The notes beneath the pieces were generated by a model. That model was not told the DNA's origin. It worked only from the letters and a program-made list of their open reading frames with translations, and searched no databases. Below are positions 41,964 to 51,815 of a stretch of DNA of 64,000 nucleotides, piece by piece. How positions within the stretch are numbered: position 1 is the stretch's first letter; each line of letters begins with the position of its first letter. The DNA is from Prevotella sp. (GTDB lineage: Bacteria; Bacteroidota; Bacteroidia; Bacteroidales; Bacteroidaceae). Position numbers and translations under genes: made by a program. The stretch is taken from NCBI GenBank assembly GCA_021636625.1, contig JAJWLX010000009.1, positions 22,472 to 86,471 on the forward strand. The letters are read 5' to 3'.

Positions 41964-43412
41964 ATGTTAGAAAGTATCGAAAAACAAATATGGTACTGGG
42001 CGACAGTGCAGCCCGATAAGATAGCTGTAAAGAGTGGAAAGAAATCTGCAACATATCTTCAGTTGTGTCAACGCATATTGGGAGCAAGAGATAATTTCAA
42101 ATCTCAATTATCCCAAAACGAAGGAAATGTTGTTATCCTGGCAGCTGGTAAACAGATAGAGTTTGTGTATGCATATTTGGGTGCACACTTAGCAGGATTA
42201 AAGGTTGTTCCTATTGATGCAGCAACTAATCCTACCAGATTGGATTATATTGTGAAGCAAACGCACGCTAATCTTCTGGTTGGTTTTGATGAGAGTGAGC
42301 AGGAGGTAGCTAAGGTTAGTTTGAAAGACTTTGCAGAGTTATCTGCTGATTTCTCTACACCTTTGTTTCCAGAAGGAAATCAGATAGCAGATATTCTTTT
42401 TACAACAGGTACAACAGGTAAACCTAAAGGTGTGCCTTTGACTTATGATAATGAGGCTGCTGCAGCAAGAAATATCAATGAGTTTATTGGTAATTCACAG
42501 GAAGATGTCGAACTTCTTGCTCTTCCAGTCAGCCATTCCTTTGGCTTGGGTAGAGTAAGATGTTGCCTTTCTAAGGGAGCGACTTTGATACTGCTCGGTA
42601 GCTTTGCCAATGTAAAGAAGATATATCGCACGATGGAGGAAGACCATGTAACAGGTTTTACGATGGTTCCTGCCAGTTGGAGATACCTCAAAAAACTTAC
42701 AGGCGATAAACTGGGTGATTTCAAAGATCAGCTTCGATATATAGAAATGGGCAGTGCCTTTTTCTCTAAGGATGAGAAGCAGGAACTTGCCAATCTGCTT
42801 CCTCATACCAGAGTATGTATGCACTATGGTTTGACAGAAGCTTCTCGTTCTGCTTTTATGGAATTTCATCAGGATAAGGCACATTTGGATTCTGTAGGAA
42901 AGGCTTCACCAAATACAGATATCAAGGTGCTTGATGAAAATGGAAAAGAGTGTGCTGTTAATCAAGAAGGTGAAATCTGCGTAAAGGGTGACCATGTTAC
43001 TCATGGATATCTTGACTTGCCAATTGAGGAATCTTTCTTTGGTGATTATTTCCGTACTGGTGATTGGGGATATAAGACTGAAGAAGGATATATTTATTTA
43101 ATAAGCAGAAAGAAAGAACTGATTAATGTCGGTGGTAAAAAGGTAAGTCCTATAGAAGTAGAAGAGCAGTTATTCAAGATTTCCGGTATAGCAGATTGCG
43201 CTTGTATTGGCGTGTCAGATGAGGAAGGTGTTCTTGGCGAGGTTGTTAAGGCATTCATTGTGAAAGACAAAGATAGTGACTTTACTTTTGATGATATTAA
43301 AAACCAACTGAACGGTAAACTAGAGTCTTATAAACTTCCTGTTCACTATGAATGGATAGATGAAATACCAAAGACTCAGAATGGAAAAATTCAACGAGGT
43401 TTATTAAAATGA
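41964..43412 (+). CDS. AMP-dependent acyl ligase (acyl-ACP synthetase type)
   Basis: A 482-residue ANL-superfamily enzyme. Motif A3 is TTGTTGKPKGVPLTY, A5 is MHYGLTEASRSAFMEFH, A8 is FRTGDWGYKTEEGYIYLISR, and the A10 lysine is in PKTQNGKIQRGLLK. It adenylates a carboxylic acid and loads it onto a thiol, here probably the ACP encoded just before it. The substrate is unknown. It overlaps the next gene by 4 nt (ATGA-type coupling). Confidence 0.88.
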   Translation: MLESIEKQIWYWATVQPDKIAVKSGKKSATYLQLCQRILGARDNFKSQLSQNEGNVVILAAGKQIEFVYAYLGAHLAGLKVVPIDAATNPTRLDYIVKQTHANLLVGFDESEQEVAKVSLKDFAELSADFSTPLFPEGNQIADILFTTGTTGKPKGVPLTYDNEAAAARNINEFIGNSQEDVELLALPVSHSFGLGRVRCCLSKGATLILLGSFANVKKIYRTMEEDHVTGFTMVPASWRYLKKLTGDKLGDFKDQLRYIEMGSAFFSKDEKQELANLLPHTRVCMHYGLTEASRSAFMEFHQDKAHLDSVGKASPNTDIKVLDENGKECAVNQEGEICVKGDHVTHGYLDLPIEESFFGDYFRTGDWGYKTEEGYIYLISRKKELINVGGKKVSPIEVEEQLFKISGIADCACIGVSDEEGVLGEVVKAFIVKDKDSDFTFDDIKNQLNGKLESYKLPVHYEWIDEIPKTQNGKIQRGLLK

Positions 43413-45220
43413 TTGATATAAAGAATAAAAAAGATTGTTGTGGTTGCCATGCTTGTGGTGACGTGTGCCATGCGCAGGCTATTACTTTCCGTACAGATCA
43501 TGAAGGATTCTGGTATCCTGAGGTAGATAAGGAAAAGTGTACTGATTGTCATCTTTGCGAGAAAATTTGTCCGATGATTAACATCGACAAGTTGAAGCAT
43601 AATGATTTGTCAGAGCCAAAAGTTTTTGGTGGTTATAACAAGGATATTGTTATTCGCTTTGATAGTACATCTGGTGGCATTTTTACTCTTCTGGCACAAG
43701 CCATGTATAAACAGAAGGGATATGTTAGTGGTGCCATCTATACAGATGACTTGAAGGTTTTCAACTTCATTTCTAATGACAAGAAAGATTTGAAGCGCCT
43801 TCGTAGTTCCAAGTATGTACAAAGCAATGCTGAGGGTTTATATAAGCAGATCAAACAGTTGCTTATAGCTGGCGAAAAGGTTTTAGCTTGTGGCTCACCT
43901 TGTCAGATGGCTGCTCTGCGGAGCTTCCTTCGTAAGGATTACGATAATCTTATCATTGTAGATTTCCTTTGTCGTGCAACGAACTCTCCAAAGGTCTTTG
44001 AGAAATACAAGGAGTCTTTGGAAGCTAGATATGGTTCTAAGATTGTATCTATTAAGGACAAGAACAAGGATCATGGTTGGCATAGTCTAGCCAGAAAGAT
44101 AACATTCGAGAATGGTCAGGTATATTATGGCGAAGGTCATGAGGATGATTACCGCCGTGGATACCACGACAATGTCTTTGAGCGACCTTCTTGTTATGAA
44201 TGTAAGTTCAAGGGGATTCCACGTATGAGTGATATCACTCTTGGTGATTTCTGGGGAATCGGTCAGGTAGATCCTTCTTTGGAACAGAACTTAGGAACCT
44301 CTCTTATTATGATCAATTCCAAGAAAGGTTTGGAATACTTTGATAAGATAAAGGAAAAGTTAGTTGTCAAGGAGTTCTCTTTGAAGGATATTTTGCCTGG
44401 CAATAAAATGGCTATCATGGGTGGAACAATACCATATCCAGCCAATATCAATCGAGATGAATTCTTTAGGGCACTAGATGAAATGCCATTCGATAAATGT
44501 GCAGCTAAATACTTTCCATACGAAAGTAATGATAAGGTATCTATAAAGAGTAAGTTAAAGAATATTCTTAGAATCATTTATTATAACAGAAGAAATCCTA
44601 TCCAATATTTCAGGATTTTCTATTGGAACTATTGTCGCAAAAATATCCACTCTAATGTCTTGGAAGGCAAGATATTAAATGTCCTTTCTCATTGTGCCAT
44701 AGATATTGCCAAGACTGCAAATATTGAGGTTGGTGGTCAGGTAAGTCTTAATCTGAAGCGTACACGTGGTAGTAAGGGTGAATTCCGACTTTTGGTAGAA
44801 GATGGTGCCAAACTGAGTTTTGGTAAAGGGCATTCTTATTTTAAGTATGATAGTGATGTGCAGGTATTCAAGGGCGCACAGTTGTTAATAGGTAGTTGTG
44901 CAACCAATATTGGTTTGAAGATCGTTTGTTCTGAGAAGATCGTAATGGGTGATGATGTTCACATTGGTCGTGATGTTTGGATACGAGATAACAATGGCGG
45001 TCATCATGTCATCATCAAGGGATATAAAGACAAGGCACCGGTCATCATCGGTGACCATGTATGGATCTGTTCAAACGTTAGTATCACAAAGGGTGTTACA
45101 ATAGGCGAGGGTGCAATCATCTCTGCTAATAGTGTTGTTACAACTAACATCCCTGCTCATTGCATTGCTTCAGGTAATCCTGCCAAGGTGATAGCAGAAA
45201 ACATTTATTGGAGACCATAA
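43409..45220 (+). CDS. FrhB-type iron-sulfur oxidoreductase fused to a hexapeptide acyltransferase
   Basis: Residues 1 to about 60 hold two 4Fe-4S motifs (CCGCHACGDVC, CTDCHLCEKICP). Residues about 70-390 are FrhB-like (coenzyme F420 hydrogenase beta family; SSKYVQSNAEGLYKQIKQLL, GSPCQMAALRSFLRKDY, CYECKFKG), as found in many polysaccharide loci. After a linker (about 390-420), residues about 430-603 form a left-handed beta-helix acyltransferase (GDDVHIGRDVWIRDNNGG, GDHVWICSNVSITKGVTIGE, ASGNPAKVIAE). The fusion suggests that reduction or redox modification and acyl transfer occur on one scaffold. It follows the ACP-ligase pair and may use the acyl-ACP. Confidence 0.85.
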   Translation: MIDIKNKKDCCGCHACGDVCHAQAITFRTDHEGFWYPEVDKEKCTDCHLCEKICPMINIDKLKHNDLSEPKVFGGYNKDIVIRFDSTSGGIFTLLAQAMYKQKGYVSGAIYTDDLKVFNFISNDKKDLKRLRSSKYVQSNAEGLYKQIKQLLIAGEKVLACGSPCQMAALRSFLRKDYDNLIIVDFLCRATNSPKVFEKYKESLEARYGSKIVSIKDKNKDHGWHSLARKITFENGQVYYGEGHEDDYRRGYHDNVFERPSCYECKFKGIPRMSDITLGDFWGIGQVDPSLEQNLGTSLIMINSKKGLEYFDKIKEKLVVKEFSLKDILPGNKMAIMGGTIPYPANINRDEFFRALDEMPFDKCAAKYFPYESNDKVSIKSKLKNILRIIYYNRRNPIQYFRIFYWNYCRKNIHSNVLEGKILNVLSHCAIDIAKTANIEVGGQVSLNLKRTRGSKGEFRLLVEDGAKLSFGKGHSYFKYDSDVQVFKGAQLLIGSCATNIGLKIVCSEKIVMGDDVHIGRDVWIRDNNGGHHVIIKGYKDKAPVIIGDHVWICSNVSITKGVTIGEGAIISANSVVTTNIPAHCIASGNPAKVIAENIYWRP

Positions 45221-45236
45221 TAAAGATAAGGATAAT

Positions 45237-46769
45237 ATGGCATCAGAAAATAAAAGAATAGCAAAGAATACGGTATTTCTATATATACGCTCGTTCCTGA
45301 TGATGGCCATCAATCTCTATGCCTCCCGTATCATCTTGCAGGCATTGGGTGTTGAAGACTATGGACTTTATGGAGCTATAGGTAGTATCGTGGCAATGTT
45401 CACTATCATTAATGGTTCATTATCCGCAGGTACAAGCCGATTCCTGACTTTTGAGTTGGGAAGAGGGAATATGGTAAAGTTGAAGAAAACCTTTAATGCT
45501 TCCCTTGCAATGCATACTGCAATGGCCGGCTTTTTATTCCTCTTGATGGAAACGGTTGGCCTATGGTTTGTTAATTACAAGATGAATATCCCTGCGGGAA
45601 GAGAGTTTGCTGCTAATATTGTGTACCAGATGTCTGTACTTACTTGTATGTTTTCATTAACGCAAGTACCTTATAGCGCTACGATTATATCGCATGAAAA
45701 GATGGATATCTATGCCTATATTGGTTTGGTTGAAGCTATTTTTAAACTTTCCTTGGTTTTTGCTTTGCTTTATCTACCTTTTGGGGATAATTTGATAGCA
45801 TACTCAATTATTTTAGCCTTATGGGGTGCTGGACTACAAATTTTCTATAGGTTTTATTGCTATAAAAGATTCGAAGAGACACATATCTCGTTTTGTAGAG
45901 AGAAAACTATCTATAAAGAAATGCTCTCTTATTCCGTTTGGGATACAGTTGGTGCTTTTTGCGCAACAGGTAATAGCCAAGGTATTAATATATTGATTAA
46001 TATCTTCTTTGGTGTAACAGTCAATGCAGCACGACAAGTAGCATATCAGATTGAAAGTGGTGTAAATCAATTGGCAGCAAATTTCACAACCTCTATTACT
46101 CCACAAATTGTAAAAAGTTATGCGAAGGGCGATAAGAAAAGATTCTTTCAGTTGATTTATGAAGCAGGAAGATATTCATACTTTTTGATGTTTCTCATTG
46201 CATTCCCGATTATATTAGAAGCTGATTATATACTGAAGCTTTGGTTGGTTGAGGTTCCTGAATATACGGTTTTGTTCACTCGTTTTGTATTAGCAATCGC
46301 ATTGTATCGCATAATAGTTCGTTCAACAATTAATGGAGTTCATGCTACAGGTGATGTTAAAACTCTTAATTTAACAAGTGGAGTGTATGCTGCATGTTCT
46401 TTTTTGCCTTTGGTATATCTCTTGTTCAAGTGTGGTTTACCTGTATGGTCTTGCTTTATTGTTTATGCCTTTAATGGTATTGTCTGCAATTTCTTTGAAG
46501 CTAGGGCATTATACAAAAGAGAAAAGTTTGATATTTTAAGATATATCACGTATGTTTATTTGCATCCTATAGCAGTCTCGATGTTAGCGGCTATTCTACC
46601 TTTTGTAATTACGATTACAATGGAAGAAAGCTTTTTGAGACTGATGCTAACCTTGGTTGTTAACAGTTTGTGTACTCTTATATGTGTTTACACATTAGGA
46701 CTCAATCAAGATGCACGTAAGAAAGTTAATTCTTTTATACTCAATAAAATAAGGAAAAATGATTTATAG
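45237..46769 (+). CDS. Polysaccharide flippase (Wzx-type, MOP superfamily)
   Basis: A 510-residue, very hydrophobic protein with 12-14 predicted helices. It starts MASENKRIAKNTVFLYIRSF and has the usual Wzx/RfbX pattern (LQALGVEDYGLYGAIGSIVA, FLTFELGRG). It moves the lipid-linked repeat unit across the inner membrane. It overlaps the next gene by 11 nt. The remnant at 38391 is a relative of its N-terminus. Confidence 0.9.
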   Translation: MASENKRIAKNTVFLYIRSFLMMAINLYASRIILQALGVEDYGLYGAIGSIVAMFTIINGSLSAGTSRFLTFELGRGNMVKLKKTFNASLAMHTAMAGFLFLLMETVGLWFVNYKMNIPAGREFAANIVYQMSVLTCMFSLTQVPYSATIISHEKMDIYAYIGLVEAIFKLSLVFALLYLPFGDNLIAYSIILALWGAGLQIFYRFYCYKRFEETHISFCREKTIYKEMLSYSVWDTVGAFCATGNSQGINILINIFFGVTVNAARQVAYQIESGVNQLAANFTTSITPQIVKSYAKGDKKRFFQLIYEAGRYSYFLMFLIAFPIILEADYILKLWLVEVPEYTVLFTRFVLAIALYRIIVRSTINGVHATGDVKTLNLTSGVYAACSFLPLVYLLFKCGLPVWSCFIVYAFNGIVCNFFEARALYKREKFDILRYITYVYLHPIAVSMLAAILPFVITITMEESFLRLMLTLVVNSLCTLICVYTLGLNQDARKKVNSFILNKIRKNDL

Positions 46770-47898
46770 ATTAATTAATGGTGTATATAGAAGATTAGTA
46801 CTTCCTAATTATACTAAATTCTGCATAAAACAAGAGCAGGAGAATGAAGAGAAACAGGTGCTCCAGAATATCCCTTTAAATAGCCTTACAGCTCTGACTG
46901 GAAATGAAAAAGAACAAGTTAGAAAAATGTATGAAAATATATTCGGGGGGAGCAAATTAGAGCATTTTGAAGAATTAGCTCTATTTAAGCACTATCGTGG
47001 TTTTGACCCAAGGTATATATCACATTATATATATTTGCCGGTAGTTGCTCATAAGCTGAATAATTATCATTATACCAAAATGCTCGAACACAAAAGTATG
47101 TTAGGATATTTAGTAAAAGGTACACTAAAATTTCCTTATTGTTATGTTCGTTGCATTGACGGTGAATACTATGATGATAAGATGTTGCAATTAAGGCAGG
47201 AACAAGTAATCAATAATTGTATCAAAGAAGAGGCTTTAATAGTGAAAGATTCTGTTGATTCTGCTGGCGGAAAGAGTGTTGAACTTCTGCGTTTGTCTGA
47301 TCTTGATGATGATAAACGTCGTAGTGAAATACTACGAGTTTTGTCAGAACGAAAAAATGACTTTGTAATTCAAGAATGTATTAAGCAGCATCCTAGTTTT
47401 GCAAAGTTCAATTATACTAGCATAAATACTCTTCGAGTAACAACATTATATCTTAATGGTAAATACACAACTCTTTCTATCGTTTTACGTTTTGGTAAAG
47501 AAGGAATGAAGGTTGACAATTGGGGGAGTGGAGGTATTATGGTTGGAGTTTCTAATACAGGTCATCTTTGCAAAGTAGGTTATGATATTCAGTTAAATAC
47601 CTTTACGGAATATAATGGTATAAAATTTGAGAATCATATTCTCCATCAAATTCCATCTTTGCTCAAAGATATCGAAACTGCTCATAAGAATCAATTTTCA
47701 TTATGCAAGTTTATTGGCTGGGATATTTGTTTCAATGAGCAAAATGAGCCAGTAGTTATAGAATTGAATAGTTCACAACCAGGTGTCATAGGAGAACAAC
47801 TCTGTACTGGTCCTATTTTTGGAGATAGAACTCAAGAAGTAATAGATTATTGCTTAGGTAAAGAGTTTAAGTTTCATCGTAGTTTGTTTCAATATTAA
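46759..47898 (+). CDS. Sugar-transfer-associated ATP-grasp protein
   Basis: A 379-residue protein of the ATPgrasp_ST type, found in capsule loci. The nucleotide-binding part includes EALIVKDSVDSAGGKSVELL and FVIQECIKQHPSFAKFN; metal binding is near IGWDICFNEQNEPVVIELNS. It would form an amide or other bond with ATP, probably adding an amino acid or similar group to a sugar acid. It is coupled to the flippase by an 11-nt overlap and lies 12 nt before asnB. Confidence 0.75.
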   Translation: MIYRLINGVYRRLVLPNYTKFCIKQEQENEEKQVLQNIPLNSLTALTGNEKEQVRKMYENIFGGSKLEHFEELALFKHYRGFDPRYISHYIYLPVVAHKLNNYHYTKMLEHKSMLGYLVKGTLKFPYCYVRCIDGEYYDDKMLQLRQEQVINNCIKEEALIVKDSVDSAGGKSVELLRLSDLDDDKRRSEILRVLSERKNDFVIQECIKQHPSFAKFNYTSINTLRVTTLYLNGKYTTLSIVLRFGKEGMKVDNWGSGGIMVGVSNTGHLCKVGYDIQLNTFTEYNGIKFENHILHQIPSLLKDIETAHKNQFSLCKFIGWDICFNEQNEPVVIELNSSQPGVIGEQLCTGPIFGDRTQEVIDYCLGKEFKFHRSLFQY

Positions 47899-47910
47899 AA
47901 ATATATATTT

Positions 47911-49869
47911 ATGTGTGCAATAATGGGAGTATTAGATACTCATAATCAAATAGATAAAAATATGTTGAAAACAATGCAACGAGCATTGTTTCATAGAGGA
48001 CCTGATGATGCTGGTTTAGAAATATTTTCTTTGGATCCAAAAGGTAATTCATATATAAGTAATATTGGAGTAGCCTTTGATCGCTTAAGTATTCGTGATT
48101 TGTCAATGAAAGGTCATCAACCCATGTTCTTTGACGACAATAGTGTGATGATAGCTTTTAATGGTGAAATTTACAATTCAGAAGAATTACGCCCTCTGTT
48201 AATTGAAAAAGGCTATACTTTTAAAAGTAACTCTGACACAGAAGTGCTGTTAAAGCTTTACCATTGCTTTGGTATTGATAAAACATTGTCTATGCTTGAT
48301 GGTATGTATGCTATTTGTATTGTAGACTTTAGAAGTAATTCGATTTATCTGATAAGAGATAAAATCGGTGAAAAGCCTCTTTACATCTATAGGGATGATC
48401 ATAAGCTTATGTTTGCTTCTGAGTATAAAGCCTTTTATGCACATACGGAGTTTAAGGCTGAACTAGATGAAACTGCTATGGATGAATATTTCATGTTTAG
48501 ATATACATCTGGAGAACAAACTTTCCTAAAAGGTGTACGTAACTTGACGCCTGGTAGTTATTTGAAGATAAATAAAGAAGGTGTCGAACATCATATATAT
48601 TGGAAACTTCCAAATATTGAAACAAGCAATAAAAGCTATGAAGAATGTAAGCGTGACTTCAATACACTGTTGCTGAAAAGTGTAAAAAGACGTTTGATTA
48701 GTGATCGACCTATAGGATGCCAACTTTCTGGTGGAGTAGATTCTTCGTATTTATGCAATATCATTAAAAAAGATTTCAACAAATCATTGAAAAGCTATTG
48801 TATAACATTTGATAATAAGGATTTCTCAGAAGAACCATATATTGATTTTGTTAATAATCGATTAGGTTTAGAAACTAAAAAATTGACTTTTCTTTCAAAG
48901 GATTTTATTAAATATTGGAGTAAGTCAACTTGGTTTTTTGAAGCTCCAATGAATCATGAAGGAACTTTAGCTTTATGCAATCTTAATGAGGAAGCCAGTA
49001 AGGATGTTACTGTTATGCTTTGTGGTGATGGACCTGATGAAAGTCTGGGGGGGTATCCTCGAGCATATGATATGTCGTTAAGATTGTTTGATAAACCTTA
49101 TACTAAACTTGGTCTCAAATTGAAATTACGAGAAATCAAGCAGAAACTCAGAAATTTTAAGCATCATGTCAAAGTCGAAACTGTTCCATATGATTCAGAT
49201 GATGATTATTATATAGCTCAATCTCAATGGATACAGGATAGTTTATTTAATCAATTGCGTCCTAATGCAAGTGATTCTATTAAACAAGTATATAAGAAAA
49301 GAGAAGATTTTCTTCATTCACAGTCAGGGAAGGGCCTTCGTAAATATCTTAATTATGAGATGAATACTTATATGCAGGACATTCTGATGCGTTCTGATAA
49401 AATTTCAATGGCAGCTTCTATTGAACTTCGAGTTCCTTATCTTATGCCAGAATTATTGGAGTATATACAGACAATACCTGTTGATTATCTGGTTGATATA
49501 AGCAAAGATAGCAATTACGGAACAAAATCATTGCTTAAAAGTTTGTGTAAGGATGCTTTTGGTAACGAGTTTACATATCGATCAAAGATGGGGTTGTCTT
49601 TTCCTTTTATAGATTATTTTTCTGATATCGAAATGAGAAAATTCATAGAGAAGGAAATTCTGCCTAATATAAAGAAGAGATGTTTGGTAGATTATAATTA
49701 TGTGATTGACATATGGAATAAAATTCCGAAATGGAAAGAAACAAATCAGTATAATTGGCGTGTTCTACACATGATGTGGTGTGTATTCTCTTTTGAAATT
49801 TGGGCTAAAATGTATTTAGATGACAACCCATTAACATATTCTTATAATGGACAAAATATTATTAAGTAA
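47911..49869 (+). CDS. asnB: Glutamine-dependent asparagine synthase family amidotransferase
   Basis: It begins MCAIMGVLDT, so Cys2 is the expected glutaminase nucleophile after Met removal. The N-terminal GATase II domain includes HRGPDDAG and FNGEIYNSEELRP. The synthetase domain has SGGVDSSYLCNI (the PP-loop SGGxDS) at about residue 271. Its 652 residues are full length. In capsule loci such proteins amidate sugar carboxylates, for example a hexuronic acid made by the ugd-epimerase pair, rather than making asparagine for the cell. The following gene overlaps by 23 nt. Confidence 0.85.
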   Translation: MCAIMGVLDTHNQIDKNMLKTMQRALFHRGPDDAGLEIFSLDPKGNSYISNIGVAFDRLSIRDLSMKGHQPMFFDDNSVMIAFNGEIYNSEELRPLLIEKGYTFKSNSDTEVLLKLYHCFGIDKTLSMLDGMYAICIVDFRSNSIYLIRDKIGEKPLYIYRDDHKLMFASEYKAFYAHTEFKAELDETAMDEYFMFRYTSGEQTFLKGVRNLTPGSYLKINKEGVEHHIYWKLPNIETSNKSYEECKRDFNTLLLKSVKRRLISDRPIGCQLSGGVDSSYLCNIIKKDFNKSLKSYCITFDNKDFSEEPYIDFVNNRLGLETKKLTFLSKDFIKYWSKSTWFFEAPMNHEGTLALCNLNEEASKDVTVMLCGDGPDESLGGYPRAYDMSLRLFDKPYTKLGLKLKLREIKQKLRNFKHHVKVETVPYDSDDDYYIAQSQWIQDSLFNQLRPNASDSIKQVYKKREDFLHSQSGKGLRKYLNYEMNTYMQDILMRSDKISMAASIELRVPYLMPELLEYIQTIPVDYLVDISKDSNYGTKSLLKSLCKDAFGNEFTYRSKMGLSFPFIDYFSDIEMRKFIEKEILPNIKKRCLVDYNYVIDIWNKIPKWKETNQYNWRVLHMMWCVFSFEIWAKMYLDDNPLTYSYNGQNIIK

Positions 49870-50683
49870 TGGCATTGAGATGCCTCCAATCGTTGAAACC
49901 ACGAATTGGATGGATTATCCAGTCATGAAGAAGCTAGTGACCGCAGGTCTTCAGATAGGTTTCAGAGCTTTTGATACAGCTCGTGATTATGGTAATGAAG
50001 ATGTTGTAGGCCAAGTGATGAAAGAATGCTTAAAAGAGCAGGGCTTGAAACGTGAGGATATATTCATTACTACAAAGATTGGTAATAGCCAGCAAGCTTT
50101 GGGCAACATAGAAGAACAAGTGGATATGTCACTTAGAAACTTGCAAACTGATTACATTGATCTTTGGCTTATGCATTGGCCTTATCCTGACCATTATGTT
50201 GATACATGGCATAAGATGGAGAAGGTGTATAAAAGTGGTAAGGTAAGAGCTATCGGTATGGCAAACTACCGTATTCGTCATTTTGAGCATCTGTTTAATG
50301 CTGGTGTTGAAATAATGCCGCATTGCGTTCAGATGGAACTTCACCCTATGCGTACAGCAGAAGATATTGTTTCTTATTTAAAGAAACGCAATATAGCAAT
50401 TCAGGCCTATTCTCCGCTTTGTCGAATGATTCCAAAAATTAGGGAAAACGATATGTTGAAGGAGATTGCAGAAAAGCATGGCAAGTCTGTTGGGCAGGTC
50501 ATTCTTAGATGGCATATACAAAATCATACAGTTCCTGTTTTCAAATCTTTGAAACCAAAGAGACTTGCGGAGAATTTTAATATTTTTGATTTTTCTTTAT
50601 CTGAGGAAGAAATGAAGATTGTAGAGTCTTTGGATGAAGATTACAAATATCATTTGGAATCCGCCAGTTGTCCTGGCTTTTAA
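49847..50683 (+). CDS. Aldo/keto reductase
   Basis: A 278-residue TIM-barrel reductase. FRAFDTARDYGNEDVVGQVM carries the family's Asp/Tyr pair, LWLMHWPYPDHYVDTWHKME has the conserved His, and VFKSLKPKRLAENFNIFDFS is the NADPH region. A role in reducing a sugar aldehyde or keto intermediate is likely from context. The start overlaps the end of asnB by 23 nt. Confidence 0.88.
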   Translation: MDKILLSNGIEMPPIVETTNWMDYPVMKKLVTAGLQIGFRAFDTARDYGNEDVVGQVMKECLKEQGLKREDIFITTKIGNSQQALGNIEEQVDMSLRNLQTDYIDLWLMHWPYPDHYVDTWHKMEKVYKSGKVRAIGMANYRIRHFEHLFNAGVEIMPHCVQMELHPMRTAEDIVSYLKKRNIAIQAYSPLCRMIPKIRENDMLKEIAEKHGKSVGQVILRWHIQNHTVPVFKSLKPKRLAENFNIFDFSLSEEEMKIVESLDEDYKYHLESASCPGF

Positions 50684-50693
50684 AATGTAAGAT

Positions 50694-51674
50694 ATGTATT
50701 ATTTTATTAGAATAATTAGAAAAGTATTTAAAATAATTACTGGATGTGAACTCTTATATCATACAAATTGGTATAAATCTATGTTTGTGGATATGAATCA
50801 TGAACTTTATCCTGATAATTATTGGTATCGAAAGTATGACGAGCGTAATTTTGATTTGGTGAATCTTGGAAGTAGTAGTGCAAAATGGGCTTTTGATTTT
50901 TCAGAATTTGATATTAAGGCAATGAATTGGGCACAACAACCCCAGACTCTGCTTGAGGACTATAATCTTCTGCGTCATTTTCATAGTATTTTGAAACGAG
51001 GAGGTTTTGTTCTCATCACGATAATGCCTTTTACTAGTCTTAATAAGTCTACAGGGTTGATGGATGCTATAAAATATGTGAAGTTTAATTTGCATGGCGA
51101 GCCGATTCAACCATATATGTTCAATAAAGCTCAACTTTACGCTAATTATCCTATCCTCTTCAAGAAACAAGCCATCAAGGCTTTGATAAAGTATTTCTTG
51201 GGAAGGGATAAGAAGATTGGGGAACGCCCAGAAACCCAGTTGGATTTGAACCCAATGTCAAAAGAAGAACTGGAAATGGATGCTAAAAGATGGATTGATG
51301 GATGGAAACGACAGTTTAATATCATGGACTTTGATGCACCTTTAACAAAAGAAAATCAAAAAGGAAGAGAATTTCGTATACACTTAATGAGAACACTTGT
51401 TGATTTTTGTATTGAAAGAGAGCTTAAACCTGTGTTTGTTATCCCTCCGGTTACACAACATCTTGCAAAATATTATACGCAGGAATTTCAGGAAACATAT
51501 ATCTGTAGTTACTTGAAGGCTATAAAACGTGATGTTTTAACTTTGGATTATAGCAAGAATCTTGAGTTTAGAAATAATGATAGTCTTTACTTTAATAGCT
51601 TCTTTCTTAATAAGAAAGGTAGAAAGATGTTTACTAAAAGGGTGTTGGATGATTTAGGGTTATCTTGCAATTAA
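50694..51674 (+). CDS. Capsule-locus protein, possibly SGNH/DltD-like
   Basis: A 326-residue protein without a clear signal peptide; the N-terminal stretch YYFIRIIRKVFKIITG is mildly hydrophobic. FDLVNLGSSSAKWAFDFS offers a Ser in a GSSS turn like the first block of SGNH hydrolases. The C-terminal FFLNKKGRKMFTKRVL resembles their last block, but the usual Asp-His pair is not clear. It may be a sugar O-acyl esterase or transferase. I cannot assign it firmly. Confidence 0.55.
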   Translation: MYYFIRIIRKVFKIITGCELLYHTNWYKSMFVDMNHELYPDNYWYRKYDERNFDLVNLGSSSAKWAFDFSEFDIKAMNWAQQPQTLLEDYNLLRHFHSILKRGGFVLITIMPFTSLNKSTGLMDAIKYVKFNLHGEPIQPYMFNKAQLYANYPILFKKQAIKALIKYFLGRDKKIGERPETQLDLNPMSKEELEMDAKRWIDGWKRQFNIMDFDAPLTKENQKGREFRIHLMRTLVDFCIERELKPVFVIPPVTQHLAKYYTQEFQETYICSYLKAIKRDVLTLDYSKNLEFRNNDSLYFNSFFLNKKGRKMFTKRVLDDLGLSCN

Positions 51675-51815
51675 TAAGGGGTTAGTCGAAATATTTTTTT
51701 TCACTATAACCTTATTTTATGTGAAATGAGAAAGATATATTTTTTGTTTTGGGAAATTTGCGGTTTATTTATATGACCGTTGTTTCATGTAATAGATTAT
51801 TGTAATATTTAATTT

